DNA of 64,000 nucleotides from Oscillospiraceae bacterium. GTDB lineage: Bacteria > Bacillota > Clostridia > Oscillospirales > Ruminococcaceae. Position numbers and translations under genes: made by a program. The notes below the pieces were generated by a model that had not been told where the DNA came from, did no database searches, and was given only the letters and a program-made list of their open reading frames with translations. The stretch spans positions 1 to 64,000 of the forward strand of contig JAGAZJ010000016.1 in NCBI GenBank assembly GCA_018110925.1, read 5' to 3'. Position 1 is the first letter of the stretch, and every line of letters starts with the position of its first letter. Positions 50,660-59,388 of this stretch are shown piece after piece.

Positions 50660-52996
50660 ATGAGTTTGATAAAGAAGATATTCAAAAAGAACGCATATAA
50701 AGCAAATGGTACTGCTAACAAAGTTCCTGCCGAAATAACCGAGGGAGATATCCGCCCCGCTTCGGTCGGCGTGACCCCGGAAGAGCCTGCCGGCATACCG
50801 TCTGAAACGGCAATACCCGATGAGAATAATATCACTCCCGATACCGCACAAGCTGTACAGACGGACGATAACGATGTGCGTGAGATCACACAGGATAAGG
50901 ATGAACCGGATACAGAGGATACCTTCACAGTAGATATACGCAAGCTGATACTCATTGCCGACAGCGATGAAAAGGTCTGCAGAACACTTGAAAAGGCGCT
51001 CAAAGGCGAATACGACCTCATTTTTTCCACCGACACCGAGAAAACATATTCGGCGCTTAAAGAGCATATAGGTGCTCTGACTCTGCTTCTGCTCGATGTG
51101 CAGATGGAGGACAGAAAAGGCATGGACATTCTCCGTGCCGTGAAGAGCGATCCCTCTCTCGGGGGCGTGCCGGTGCTGGCACTTGCCGCAGATACAGACT
51201 CTCAGATAAAGAGCCTCGGCATGGGTGCGGCGGATTTCATACCAACTCCGCTCCCCGACCAACTCATTGTACGCACAAGAGTCAGAAGATGTGCCGAGCT
51301 TGCCGAGAGCCGCAGTATCATACGCTCCACCGAGCGTGACAAACGCACATCCCTGTTCAATGCCGATTATTTCACATATCATGTTGATCTCTTTGATGCT
51401 CATTATCCCGACACAAGAATGGACGCCGTATTTGCCGTGGTCAGCAACTACGGCATGATAACCAAGCACTACGGCAGACGCTTTGCCGATTCCGTGATGT
51501 ACAGGATAGGCGAAGCGGTGAACTCCCTTAGCGGCATAACCTACGGCTGCTCAAAATCCGAGGACTCCTTCCTGATATATCGTTCACATTCGGATGAGCA
51601 CCGTACTCTGCTCGACAGCCTCACCGCCGGTCTTGACAACGACCCCGATACCGCCACAAAGGTTCGCCTTTGTCTCGGTGTATACGAGGATGCAAACAAG
51701 GATCTGCCCATAGATCAGCGTTTTGACATGGCGAGGATCGCCGCACGCTCCGTTGTGGACAGCCTCACCGAAAACATTGGCATCTACGATGCCAAGATGA
51801 AGGAGGATGAGCTTTTCAGGGAGCAGATACTGAATGAATTCATCCCATCACTGAACGAGGGCAGGTTCAAGATCTACTTCCAGCCCAAATTTGACATCAG
51901 AGGCAGTTTCCCCGTGCTTTACAGCGCAGAGGCGCTCGTAAGATGGGATCACCCCACCCTCGGCATGATGAGCCCCGGAAAGTTTATAAGCATACTGGAG
52001 GAGTACGGTCTCATAACACGTCTTGACAGGTATGTATGGGGCGAGGCTGCTGCCCAGATACGCCGCTGGAAGGACGAACTGGGCTATTCCGTACCTGTTT
52101 CGGTGAATATCTCCCGAATAGATATGCTCCTCCCCCTGCTCAAGAATATATTCAACGAGATACTGAAAACATACTCTCTCAACGAGGATGACATCATACT
52201 TGAGATAACCGAATCTGCCTATGACAGCGAAAATGACAGGATACTCTCCGCCGCACAGGAACTCAGGGGAATGGGTATGGGTCTGCGCATAGAGCTTGGC
52301 AGCTTCGGCACGGGCTACTCCTCTATCGGTATGCTCTCACATATGCCTGTTGACGCTCTGAAGATAGATATGACCTTCGTTCACAACTCCCTCGGCGACA
52401 ACAAGGATATGGGCATGATAGAGCTTATCATAGACATTGCCGACTATCTGCACGTTCCGGTGCTTGCAGAGGGCGTAGAGACCGAGGAACAGTATCTTCT
52501 GCTGAAGGCACTGGGCTGTGACCTTGTGCAGGGCTTCTATTTCTCAAAGCCCGTACCCAAAGAGGAATTTGCACACTTTATAAGCGAGAGCAAGGGTGAC
52601 TCCGCGCGCATCATTACCGACACCAGAAACTACCTGAGCATATCAAAGGCTCTCACAGGCGAATATGAGCGCATAATCTACATCGACCTGAACACCGACC
52701 ACTATATGCAGTTCTACTCGGGCTCGAACGGTGCTTTCCGCATACAGACGGGCGGCAAGGATTTCTTTGCGGATACCGGCGTGATACTCGATATGGTGAC
52801 GGAGGAAGACCGTGAGCGTATAGGAAAACTGCTGAACAAGGACAAACTCATGGAATGGACTGATGAAGATCCCCTCTCCACCCATTTCAAGAGCACAGAC
52901 GAGACAGGCACACTGCTCACCCTTGAAACGGTGCGCACAAGAAATCAGGACGACCATCATGTTGTTCTGGGCATACGCCAGAACAAGGGCACATGA
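50660..52996 (+). CDS. REC / degenerate GGDEF / EAL protein, probably a c-di-GMP sensor rather than an enzyme
   Basis: 778 residues, no membrane helix. After a polar N-terminus comes a receiver-like domain (about 95-205, phosphate Asp146 in LLLLDVQ; the usual conserved Lys is Thr-Pro). The GGDEF-like domain (about 225-385) has CSKSEDSF in place of GGDEF. The EAL domain (about 390-640) keeps Glu424 in AEALVRW, Asn483 in VNIS, Glu in ILEITES, Lys568 and AEGVET. However, the metal-binding pair of DDFGTG is changed to GS in LGSFGTG (547-548). A C-terminal domain of about 130 residues is PAS-like. Loss of both catalytic centres suggests ligand binding without turnover. Confidence 0.88.
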   Translation: MSLIKKIFKKNAYKANGTANKVPAEITEGDIRPASVGVTPEEPAGIPSETAIPDENNITPDTAQAVQTDDNDVREITQDKDEPDTEDTFTVDIRKLILIADSDEKVCRTLEKALKGEYDLIFSTDTEKTYSALKEHIGALTLLLLDVQMEDRKGMDILRAVKSDPSLGGVPVLALAADTDSQIKSLGMGAADFIPTPLPDQLIVRTRVRRCAELAESRSIIRSTERDKRTSLFNADYFTYHVDLFDAHYPDTRMDAVFAVVSNYGMITKHYGRRFADSVMYRIGEAVNSLSGITYGCSKSEDSFLIYRSHSDEHRTLLDSLTAGLDNDPDTATKVRLCLGVYEDANKDLPIDQRFDMARIAARSVVDSLTENIGIYDAKMKEDELFREQILNEFIPSLNEGRFKIYFQPKFDIRGSFPVLYSAEALVRWDHPTLGMMSPGKFISILEEYGLITRLDRYVWGEAAAQIRRWKDELGYSVPVSVNISRIDMLLPLLKNIFNEILKTYSLNEDDIILEITESAYDSENDRILSAAQELRGMGMGLRIELGSFGTGYSSIGMLSHMPVDALKIDMTFVHNSLGDNKDMGMIELIIDIADYLHVPVLAEGVETEEQYLLLKALGCDLVQGFYFSKPVPKEEFAHFISESKGDSARIITDTRNYLSISKALTGEYERIIYIDLNTDHYMQFYSGSNGAFRIQTGGKDFFADTGVILDMVTEEDRERIGKLLNKDKLMEWTDEDPLSTHFKSTDETGTLLTLETVRTRNQDDHHVVLGIRQNKGT

Positions 52997-53051
52997 ACGT
53001 AACGGTACAAACACACCGCACCATAAGGGCAGCGCTGATATAGAAGTTTTA

Positions 53052-53098
53052 AGCCATGGTATTTCTGATGCAAAGTCAGAAGTACTATGGCGTTTCTA
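53052..53098 (+). terminator. Hairpin after the EAL-domain gene
   Basis: GCCATGGT-A-TTCTGA pairs with TCAGAA-GT-ACTATGGC, followed by GTTTCTATT. Reasonable stem, weak T-run. Confidence 0.5.
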
Positions 53099-53127
53099 TT
53101 GACAGTGCAGCGATATTGTGCTATAAT
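53099..53127 (+). promoter_or_regulatory. Consensus promoter of the membrane-anchored hydrolase gene
   Basis: TTGACA (53099-53104), 17 bases, TATAAT (53122-53127). Leaves a leader of about 130 bases. Confidence 0.88.
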
Positions 53128-53266
53128 TGCTACTGATAAAAAACAGATTTTGCGGATGGCACCCGCTGGCATACCACGGTTTCTGTCTGCATTTGCGGGA
53201 TGTATTTTACTCGCATTATTGACAGTATGAAATGGGAATGTCTCATGCTGAAAGGAATCGGATTAT

Positions 53267-54226
53267 ATGAAAAAAGCGCTCAAAATCATAGGAAAAGTTT
53301 TCCTCGGATTTCTGATCCTGATTGCGTTATTCCTTGTCATTATGACGGTATACAATCAGATCATGATGAAAAAGAACAAAGCTCTCTACGAAACGCCGCT
53401 CGGACAGCTTGTTGAGGTGGACGGTCACAATATGAGCATTTATACCGAAGGCGAGGGAGAACATACGGTCGTGTTTCTGTCAGGTCACGGGACTGCCTCA
53501 CCAATCCTGGATTTCAAGCCGCTGTTCAGCAGGCTTTCCGACAAATACAAAATCGTTGTTGTGGAAAAATTCGGCTACGGCTTTAGCGATTTGGTTGACG
53601 GCGAGCGCGATCTTGACACGATCCTCCGGCAGGACAGGGAGGCACTCGAAAAGTGCGGCATTGAAGCGCCGTATGTGCTGTGTCCGCATTCATTTTCAGG
53701 CTATGAGGCGACCCGCTGGGCGCAAGAATATCCTGATGAGGTTGAAGCAATCGTCGGGATGGATATGTGTACGCCGCACTGTATGGACGTCAATAAACTG
53801 AAAGAAGCTGATTCCGGCTACACGTTCCTGCGCGGGATTGCAAGGTTTATGAAAGCAGCCGGAATCGTCCGCCTGTTTGACTACAACGAATCGGGTGCGC
53901 TCTCTGAGGAGGACTGCGCAATCTATAAAGAAATCGCTTGTCACAAAAATGTGAATGATACGATGCAGAATGAGAGCAATGTGGAAAACATTATCGCACT
54001 GAATGATGACCGCAATTCCGCCCCGCTGCCGACCGTTCCTGTGATGCTGTACGTTTCAAACGAACCCTCAAATGACGAATACTGGGTAGGCGGGATGCAG
54101 GCGATGGTCGATGCTTCCTCAGACGGAACGCTGATCCAGCTTGACTGCGGGCATTATGTGCATAATTATGCCTATGAAAGAATCAGTCAGGATATGAAGG
54201 CGTTTATTGAAAAACTGAACAACTAA
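53267..54226 (+). CDS. Membrane-anchored alpha/beta hydrolase
   Basis: 319 residues. A basic start and one membrane helix (about 9-32) anchor the protein, with the hydrolase domain outside. EKFGYGFSD is the typical cap-side motif and the elbow reads CPHSFSGYEA, giving the nucleophile Ser with Pro instead of the usual Gly before His. LDCGHYVHNY supplies the catalytic His. Base use (frequent ATT, GCG and CCG) differs from its neighbours and hints at recent transfer. Monocistronic with its own promoter. Substrate unknown. Confidence 0.85.
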   Translation: MKKALKIIGKVFLGFLILIALFLVIMTVYNQIMMKKNKALYETPLGQLVEVDGHNMSIYTEGEGEHTVVFLSGHGTASPILDFKPLFSRLSDKYKIVVVEKFGYGFSDLVDGERDLDTILRQDREALEKCGIEAPYVLCPHSFSGYEATRWAQEYPDEVEAIVGMDMCTPHCMDVNKLKEADSGYTFLRGIARFMKAAGIVRLFDYNESGALSEEDCAIYKEIACHKNVNDTMQNESNVENIIALNDDRNSAPLPTVPVMLYVSNEPSNDEYWVGGMQAMVDASSDGTLIQLDCGHYVHNYAYERISQDMKAFIEKLNN

Positions 54227-54262
54227 AATATGATTTATCTTAGCAGTTGTATAAAATACAAT

Positions 54263-54292
54263 GCCCCGAAGCATTTCAAAGTGCTTCGGGGC
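54263..54292 (+). terminator. Hairpin after the hydrolase gene
   Basis: GCCCCGAAGCA, eight-base loop, TGCTTCGGGGC. Lacks a rightward T-run, so efficiency is uncertain. Confidence 0.5.
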
Positions 54293-54349
54293 AAAACTTC
54301 TATATGGGTATCTGTTTTATGGTGCGGTGTACTCGTTTTGTTGTACGTC

Positions 54350-54371
54350 AAATACAACGTTCGTTGTATTT
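54350..54371. promoter_or_regulatory. Orphan operator-like palindrome
   Basis: AAATACAAC, GTTC, GTTGTATTT is a perfect nine-base inverted repeat, the size and style of a TetR-family operator. It lies between two converging genes where no promoter is needed, and no regulator gene is nearby. It may be the relic of a lost regulator locus. Confidence 0.45.
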
Positions 54372-54414
54372 CAAAAGGCTCCGGGATATATCGCCTGCAC
54401 ATCAAGAATAGCTG

Positions 54415-55728
54415 TCAGTACTCCTTGAAGATATGTTTGAACTTGCCGCTGACTTTGTTTGCCTGCGGCGCTTCATCAGAAAGAAAGATTGTCGCATCTA
54501 TCCCCCTGGCCGCAAAGAATGAAAGCAGCTCCGCTTTTGCCTCTTCAAACGCACTGTCTCTGTCATCAGCGGTGATGCGCAGTTCCATCCTGTTTTCAGA
54601 ACGCTGTACAAGCTGAAAACGGCGTATGGACCTCACCTCTTCAAGTATCTTGTAAAGCGACATGGGGGCTATGCTCACACTGCCGAACGTCAGTATATCA
54701 TCTGTCCTGCCCTCTATCTCCAGCCAGCGTGTGTTTCGTCCGCAGGGACATTTTTCATCGTGGACTATCACACGGTCTGTCAGTTCATAACGTATGAACG
54801 GCTGTATGCGGTTCGAAAGATTGGTAATGAGCAGTTTATCCGAAAGGACACCGTATCCCACAGGGACGTTGTTCTTATCAACAGGTTCGGCAATTATCCA
54901 GTCTTCATTGATGTGCAGGTGTTTCTCCGAGCATTCACAGGCGATCTCACCGCCCTCCGTATAGGAATAGTGCGTCTGAACATAGCACCCGAACCTGTCG
55001 CTAAGCTTTTTTCGTATCTCATCGGTGAGAAGCTCTCCGCCCGTTATGACCACATCCGGATGTATGTCAAGTCCCGTACTGTCAGCCAGCAATGCGAGAT
55101 TTGAGGGGTAACCGCTGAGCATTGCCGGCTGAAAATCGTTCAGTTCCTTTACTATCTGCTCCTCGGGGGCATTGACATCCACGGTTATCTTTGTCTGCTT
55201 TGATGGCATTTTCAGCTGAAGATACCGTGACATACCGCAGGCAAGGTAAAATCCGTAATTTGCGAAGACCCCTGCGGTCTTTTTGCCGTGCTTCATAAAT
55301 GCTTTGAAGTCCTCATTTCTTGCAAATGTGCGGAAAGCCGCTATCGCAGAGGAAACATCTATACAATGCCTGTCATAAAGCACCACTGCCGGATTGCCCG
55401 TTGAACCGGATGTCTTGAAGATAAGATATTTCCCGTCGATCATATGCCCAACACGCCCTGTGTCCGACGTGAATTCTTCTATCCGCTCCATATTGATATT
55501 TCTGTCGGTCATCACACTGTCAAGGTTTGCCATCATTTCGGGCTTGTTTGTGGGCGGCAGACCACTCAGACAAAAGTCATCCGGAACATCGGCAAAAAGC
55601 CGTTTGTAATAGGGGCTGTTCTCTCTTGCATAGCTCACGAGCTTTTTCAGTCTGTCTCTCTGTGTCTTCTCTGTTTTCTCCCGTGACCAACTGTCAGCGG
55701 AATGTGTTGCTATCATCTCTGTTATCAT
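54415..55728 (-). CDS. PaaK/CapK-like adenylate-forming enzyme
   Basis: 437 residues from ATG 55728 (AAAGGAGG upstream). The frame is open further up but only through the tRNA gene. Resembles phenylacetate-CoA ligase and coenzyme F390 synthetase relatives, which activate a carboxylic acid as the adenylate. AMP-binding loop FKTSGSTGNPAVVLYD, then ITGGELLTDEIR, the YSYTEGGEIACEC segment, and GRTDDILTFGSVSI near the C-terminal hinge. The pathway cannot be told from neighbours; sugar-polymer or lipid acylation is common for this group. Confidence 0.82.
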   Translation of the reverse strand: MITEMIATHSADSWSREKTEKTQRDRLKKLVSYARENSPYYKRLFADVPDDFCLSGLPPTNKPEMMANLDSVMTDRNINMERIEEFTSDTGRVGHMIDGKYLIFKTSGSTGNPAVVLYDRHCIDVSSAIAAFRTFARNEDFKAFMKHGKKTAGVFANYGFYLACGMSRYLQLKMPSKQTKITVDVNAPEEQIVKELNDFQPAMLSGYPSNLALLADSTGLDIHPDVVITGGELLTDEIRKKLSDRFGCYVQTHYSYTEGGEIACECSEKHLHINEDWIIAEPVDKNNVPVGYGVLSDKLLITNLSNRIQPFIRYELTDRVIVHDEKCPCGRNTRWLEIEGRTDDILTFGSVSIAPMSLYKILEEVRSIRRFQLVQRSENRMELRITADDRDSAFEEAKAELLSFFAARGIDATIFLSDEAPQANKVSGKFKHIFKEY

Positions 55729-55826
55729 GCTGTGCCTCCTTTTTCCCATACTACCATACCAACGGGTGAAAGTAAAGAGAACACAGATATTTTTAATCTG
55801 ATTATAATGTTGATATACAGACAAAT

Positions 55827-55858
55827 ACCGCCGTCTGTGATATACCACAAACGGCGGT
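55827..55858 (-). terminator. Terminator of the tRNA-Arg gene
   Basis: Minus strand ACCGCCGT, inner TGTG/CACA, ACGGCGGT, then ATTTGTCTG. Begins six bases after the CCA end. Confidence 0.7.
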
Positions 55859-55864
55859 GGAATC

Positions 55865-55941
55865 TGGTCTGCCCGACTGGAATTGAACCAGCAGCCTTCA
55901 GAGTCGGAGTCTGACGCTCTATCCGATTGAGCTACGGACAG
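55865..55941 (-). tRNA. tRNA-Arg (anticodon CCG)
   Basis: A full cloverleaf can be drawn on the minus strand: acceptor CTGTCCG with CGGGCAG, D arm GCTC...GAGC, anticodon stem TCAGA/TCTGA with loop CTCCGAC (anticodon CCG, reads CGG), and T arm CTGG-TTCAATT-CCAG. The discriminator is A and CCA is encoded. Confidence 0.95.
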
Positions 55942-55971
55942 ATACGGACGGTGTGCGTCCGGTACCATATC

Positions 55972-56000
55972 ATTATAATATAAACAGACAAAAATGTCAA
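55972..56000 (-). promoter_or_regulatory. Consensus promoter of tRNA-Arg
   Basis: Minus strand TTGACA (55995-56000), 17 bases, TATAAT (55972-55977), about 30 bases before the tRNA. Confidence 0.9.
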
Positions 56001-56002
56001 TG

Positions 56003-57199
56003 TCAGTCGAGAATAAAAATTAGTATACGGTAATTTTTGTAGTAATCGGTGTAGCTGATATTTCCCTTGTAGCCCAGCCTGTCGGCGACCGCCCGTATGT
56101 CGGAGTTGCCCTCATCATCGGAGGGACGGGTCAGTTCATTGAGCGTGCTGAGATACAGATTGGAGGAATCCAGCTTTATCATAAAGTATTTCTGCCCTGA
56201 ATCGATGCATGAACGGCAGGTGTCTTCTATCATGGCAAGGGCTTCGTCATAGTTGTGCGCATATTTTCCCTCATGCACAAAATAGCTCATATCATCGCTG
56301 TCTGCCGCAGGGGGGTCGCCCAGCGACCTGCTAATGCTCCTGTGGTCGTTTTGTATGACCGAATCACTGGCAAGGAAATACTGATATAGCACCATATCCG
56401 GGCAACGTGCCGTCAGCGCCTCGGCGGGCTTGTCCCAGCCGATGTCGATGTGATACCACTTGCCGTCAAGCTTTACCATGTTCCACATATGGTCTATTTC
56501 GGTAAAGCCCGTGACTATCATATTCTCTATGCCCGACAGATTGCAGAGATATGAAAACGCCTTTGCATAGCCCTCACAAAGAGCCTGCTTCTCAACAAGC
56601 GCACCGTAGATGGAATCTGCGTGTTCGCTGTCCACCGAGCTTTCAACATTTCTCACCAGATAGTCGTGGAATAATTTCAGCTTTTCATAATCGCTCATAC
56701 TGTCATCGGTGAGGGCGATTATCTTCTTTGCCTCTTCCTCGGTCTGCCTGAGCATTGTATTAACTTCTTTTATGGTATATTTATACTGAAAATCCATCTC
56801 AAAGGTCTGTGCCGCCGAGTTGTAATCACCCACCGTCCTGTTTTCCAGGTAGAAAAAAGCAAGCTGTTCACAGCGGACTATACCCAGTATCTTTGAATAA
56901 TCCTTCGTTGAGACAGTAAGGGGTATGAGGGATTTTTTCTCATAGCCGGTTATGGTATCAACTATGCCGTCATACGCCTCCTGCATACGCTTGTCAAAAT
57001 CGAGCGAGGCGTATCTGGTCACCATGCCCTCGGGTATACGGATCTCCGTTTCGGATATCTCATCAGACACATCCTCCGAAGCCGACACATCTGTGTCATG
57101 GGTTATGACCGTAAGTTCCGGCTCGTTTTTGTGACAGGCAGGGAGCAGTGTCATCAGCGCCGCCGTGAAGATGAGAAAATATCTTTTTATTAGCTTCAT
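56003..57199 (-). CDS. Transglutaminase-like lipoprotein 1
   Basis: 398 residues from ATG 57199 (AGGAGGTG upstream; a GTG nine bases earlier is part of that site). Lipobox LLPAC puts it on the cell surface. The transglutaminase-like (cysteine protease fold) domain has catalytic Cys in QALCEGYAKAFSYLC, His in DHMWNMVKLDGKWYHID and Asp in HIDIGWD. Its last motif (GWDKP) is more divergent than in the next four genes. Family members act as proteases or cross-link or cleave peptide chains. Last of five adjacent related genes. Confidence 0.85.
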   Translation of the reverse strand: MKLIKRYFLIFTAALMTLLPACHKNEPELTVITHDTDVSASEDVSDEISETEIRIPEGMVTRYASLDFDKRMQEAYDGIVDTITGYEKKSLIPLTVSTKDYSKILGIVRCEQLAFFYLENRTVGDYNSAAQTFEMDFQYKYTIKEVNTMLRQTEEEAKKIIALTDDSMSDYEKLKLFHDYLVRNVESSVDSEHADSIYGALVEKQALCEGYAKAFSYLCNLSGIENMIVTGFTEIDHMWNMVKLDGKWYHIDIGWDKPAEALTARCPDMVLYQYFLASDSVIQNDHRSISRSLGDPPAADSDDMSYFVHEGKYAHNYDEALAMIEDTCRSCIDSGQKYFMIKLDSSNLYLSTLNELTRPSDDEGNSDIRAVADRLGYKGNISYTDYYKNYRILIFILD

Positions 57200-57212
57200 G
57201 CCTGTCACCTCC

Positions 57213-58241
57213 TTATGTGAATATCCTTATCACCAGTGTATCGGGATCGCACGAATATCCCGCACCGTCAAAACCGTCCTTGTCCGTGAGGATGTCTCTC
57301 AGACGGGGCGTGTCACCGAAAAGGGCTTTTTTTATATCTTCATATACCCCTTTGTCTGCGGCTCTGAACTGTATGACCTCAGCATCAGAACGTTTTATGA
57401 TCCTCTCTGCCGAGTCGGTACTGTCGGCGATAAGACCGTATTCCTCAAAGTAACTGCGCCCTTTGGCGGCGTCAGGTATATCCTGCGTGATCTCCTGCCC
57501 TGTGTCATCAAGGCAGAAACAGTCGTACTTTGCATACGAAGGATGAGCAACATCATCGGGGTCGTCCCATGTCACGTCTATGTGATACCATTTTCCGTCC
57601 AGATACGCCATAGACCAGATATGCGTATCGTCCCTGTCACGGACGGATGCCGTCCTGATCCCCGCACGGGAGCACAGATAAGAGAACGCCGCAGTATATC
57701 CCCGGCACATGGCAGAGCCCTCAACAAGACAGCCGTATGCCGTGTTTCCGTATCCGCCCTCGCCGTAACGGCAGGCGGCTATTATGCCGTCATGTATCGC
57801 AAGAGCAGTGCGGTAGCTGTCAAGCCCCTCCGTTTGACAGAGTATCCTGTCTGCGGCGGTATCAAGGCGCTTCTGCATCGCCGTCTGCTCCTCCCGGGTG
57901 CAGGTGTAGCTGAACGTCATAGTGCCGCTGTCGGCATCATAGCCGAAACGGGGCGAGGCGAAAAATATCCTGTATTCATCGGTGTATATTAGCTGATATA
58001 TACCGTAAATCTCATCATATGTAAATCCCTGTGAACTGTCCGTCTTTATTCTGTCCCTGTGATACATCAGAGCGGATGCGACCGTGTCGTACAGCACCCT
58101 CTCCCTGTGAGAAAGAGCATAATACGCATAAGGGTGTTCTCCCTGTGCAATCGCAGGATGAAGCTCCTGCGGGCGTTCGGCACGACCGCAGGAGGACAGC
58201 ATCGCCGCCATCATAAACGCAGTACTAAGTTTCCTTAGCAT
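57213..58241 (-). CDS. Transglutaminase-like lipoprotein 2
   Basis: 342 residues. Lipoprotein signal ending LSSC at about residue 18. Catalytic Cys in SAMCRGYTAAFSYLC, His in THIWSMAYLDGKWYHID, Asp in HIDVTWDDP. It has a short N-terminal region and a C-terminal part with GYSCDPDTLVIRIF, which returns in lipoproteins 3 and 4 in varied form. Seventeen bases of its start overlap the upstream gene, so coupling is likely. Confidence 0.85.
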   Translation of the reverse strand: MLRKLSTAFMMAAMLSSCGRAERPQELHPAIAQGEHPYAYYALSHRERVLYDTVASALMYHRDRIKTDSSQGFTYDEIYGIYQLIYTDEYRIFFASPRFGYDADSGTMTFSYTCTREEQTAMQKRLDTAADRILCQTEGLDSYRTALAIHDGIIAACRYGEGGYGNTAYGCLVEGSAMCRGYTAAFSYLCSRAGIRTASVRDRDDTHIWSMAYLDGKWYHIDVTWDDPDDVAHPSYAKYDCFCLDDTGQEITQDIPDAAKGRSYFEEYGLIADSTDSAERIIKRSDAEVIQFRAADKGVYEDIKKALFGDTPRLRDILTDKDGFDGAGYSCDPDTLVIRIFT

Positions 58242-59373
58242 ATATCATCTCCACATGGATTATAAACTCGTCGGGATTTAGATATCTGACGTAGGTGGTC
58301 TCAAGCACCTTTTTGTCCGAATGAGCATTTGCGTATCTCAGCACATTCTTCATCCCACCCGTTTCAAACAGCAGCGTGTTGGCGACATCATAGGAACGCT
58401 TGTCGTCAAAGCGCACCTCTATGCACTTTCTGTCCTCGGAGAGCTTCCTGACCGCCTGCTTTGAGAGAACGTTCTCGGCATCCGTCGCCACAGACAGCAT
58501 CAGACCCTCACGGGTGTAATAGTTATCCTCCGCCTGACAGGCAGGCCATGTATAGTATCTCTCGTCGAGCATATGCGTCACCCCGAGGATATCGCTGTCG
58601 TTGGCGAGGAAATAGTAGTGACGGTCAAACTCGGTGTCGGGGGGATCAAGTATGGGGTCGTCCCATGTGCAGTCAACGTGGTACCATTTGCCGTCAAGCT
58701 CTGCAATGTTCCAGCTGTGAGTAGCGCCCGTTGTATTATAGCCCATGACGGTCATGCAGTTTATATCCGCAAGACTGCACAGATAGTCAAATGCCTTTGA
58801 GTATCCCACGCACTGCGCCTGACCATCGACCAGCGCACCGTAGAGCGTTCTTGCGCTTTCCTCATCGTCGCCGAAGGTGCAGCCGAGGACTATCTCATCA
58901 TGAAACACACGCATCTTCTCATAGTCCGTGGCATCGTCGTCTATCTTCTCAAATATCTCCTCAACACGCTCTCTGACCTCCTTGCGCATTGCGTCAAGGT
59001 CTCTGTCCTCAAAGCGGTAAAAAAGCCTGAGACGGTCCGAGGCGGCGGCAGGCTTTTCAAAATAGCTCGCCAGCCAGAAGATATGTTCTTCCTGATAATA
59101 AACAGCCATAAAGAGCTTTTTCAGCTCCTCGGGCTCCAGCTTTTCGGGGAATATAACGCCGTGCTCGCCATTCTCCGCCGCTTTTTTTACCAGTTCGTAG
59201 TATTCCTGTTCCTTTTCGGTAAATGTGCTGAACACATACCTGCTGTTGTCTATGACCGTATCAAAACGGCTGTTCGCCGAATTATCGTCGACGGGTGGCA
59301 CGTCTTCTATAATCCTCGAACAGCCTGAAAGAGCTGTCATAAGCAGGACAGCGCATAAAAACTTTCTGTCCAT
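58225..59373 (-). CDS. Transglutaminase-like lipoprotein 3
   Basis: 382 residues. Lipobox ALSGC at about residue 18. Catalytic Cys in QAQCVGYSKAFDYLC, His in THSWNIAELDGKWYHVD and Asp in VDCTWDDP. The first 170 residues form a helical region shared by the set (E-K-E-Q-E-Y-Y repeat style). The C-terminus has LNPDEFIIHVEMIYA. Probably secreted and membrane-anchored, acting on peptides or peptidoglycan outside. Confidence 0.85.
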   Translation of the reverse strand: MDRKFLCAVLLMTALSGCSRIIEDVPPVDDNSANSRFDTVIDNSRYVFSTFTEKEQEYYELVKKAAENGEHGVIFPEKLEPEELKKLFMAVYYQEEHIFWLASYFEKPAAASDRLRLFYRFEDRDLDAMRKEVRERVEEIFEKIDDDATDYEKMRVFHDEIVLGCTFGDDEESARTLYGALVDGQAQCVGYSKAFDYLCSLADINCMTVMGYNTTGATHSWNIAELDGKWYHVDCTWDDPILDPPDTEFDRHYYFLANDSDILGVTHMLDERYYTWPACQAEDNYYTREGLMLSVATDAENVLSKQAVRKLSEDRKCIEVRFDDKRSYDVANTLLFETGGMKNVLRYANAHSDKKVLETTYVRYLNPDEFIIHVEMIYAKET

Positions 59374-59388
59374 ATGACCTTTATTAGT

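Noticed and set aside
55865-55941. tRNA-Arg as attachment site of the integrative element at 1-4.6 kb
   Set aside because: It is more than 50 kb away and no integrase or element end is next to it.
55729-55968. N-terminal extension of the adenylate-forming enzyme
   Set aside because: The upstream codons read through the tRNA-Arg gene and its terminator; ATG 55728 has a strong ribosome site.
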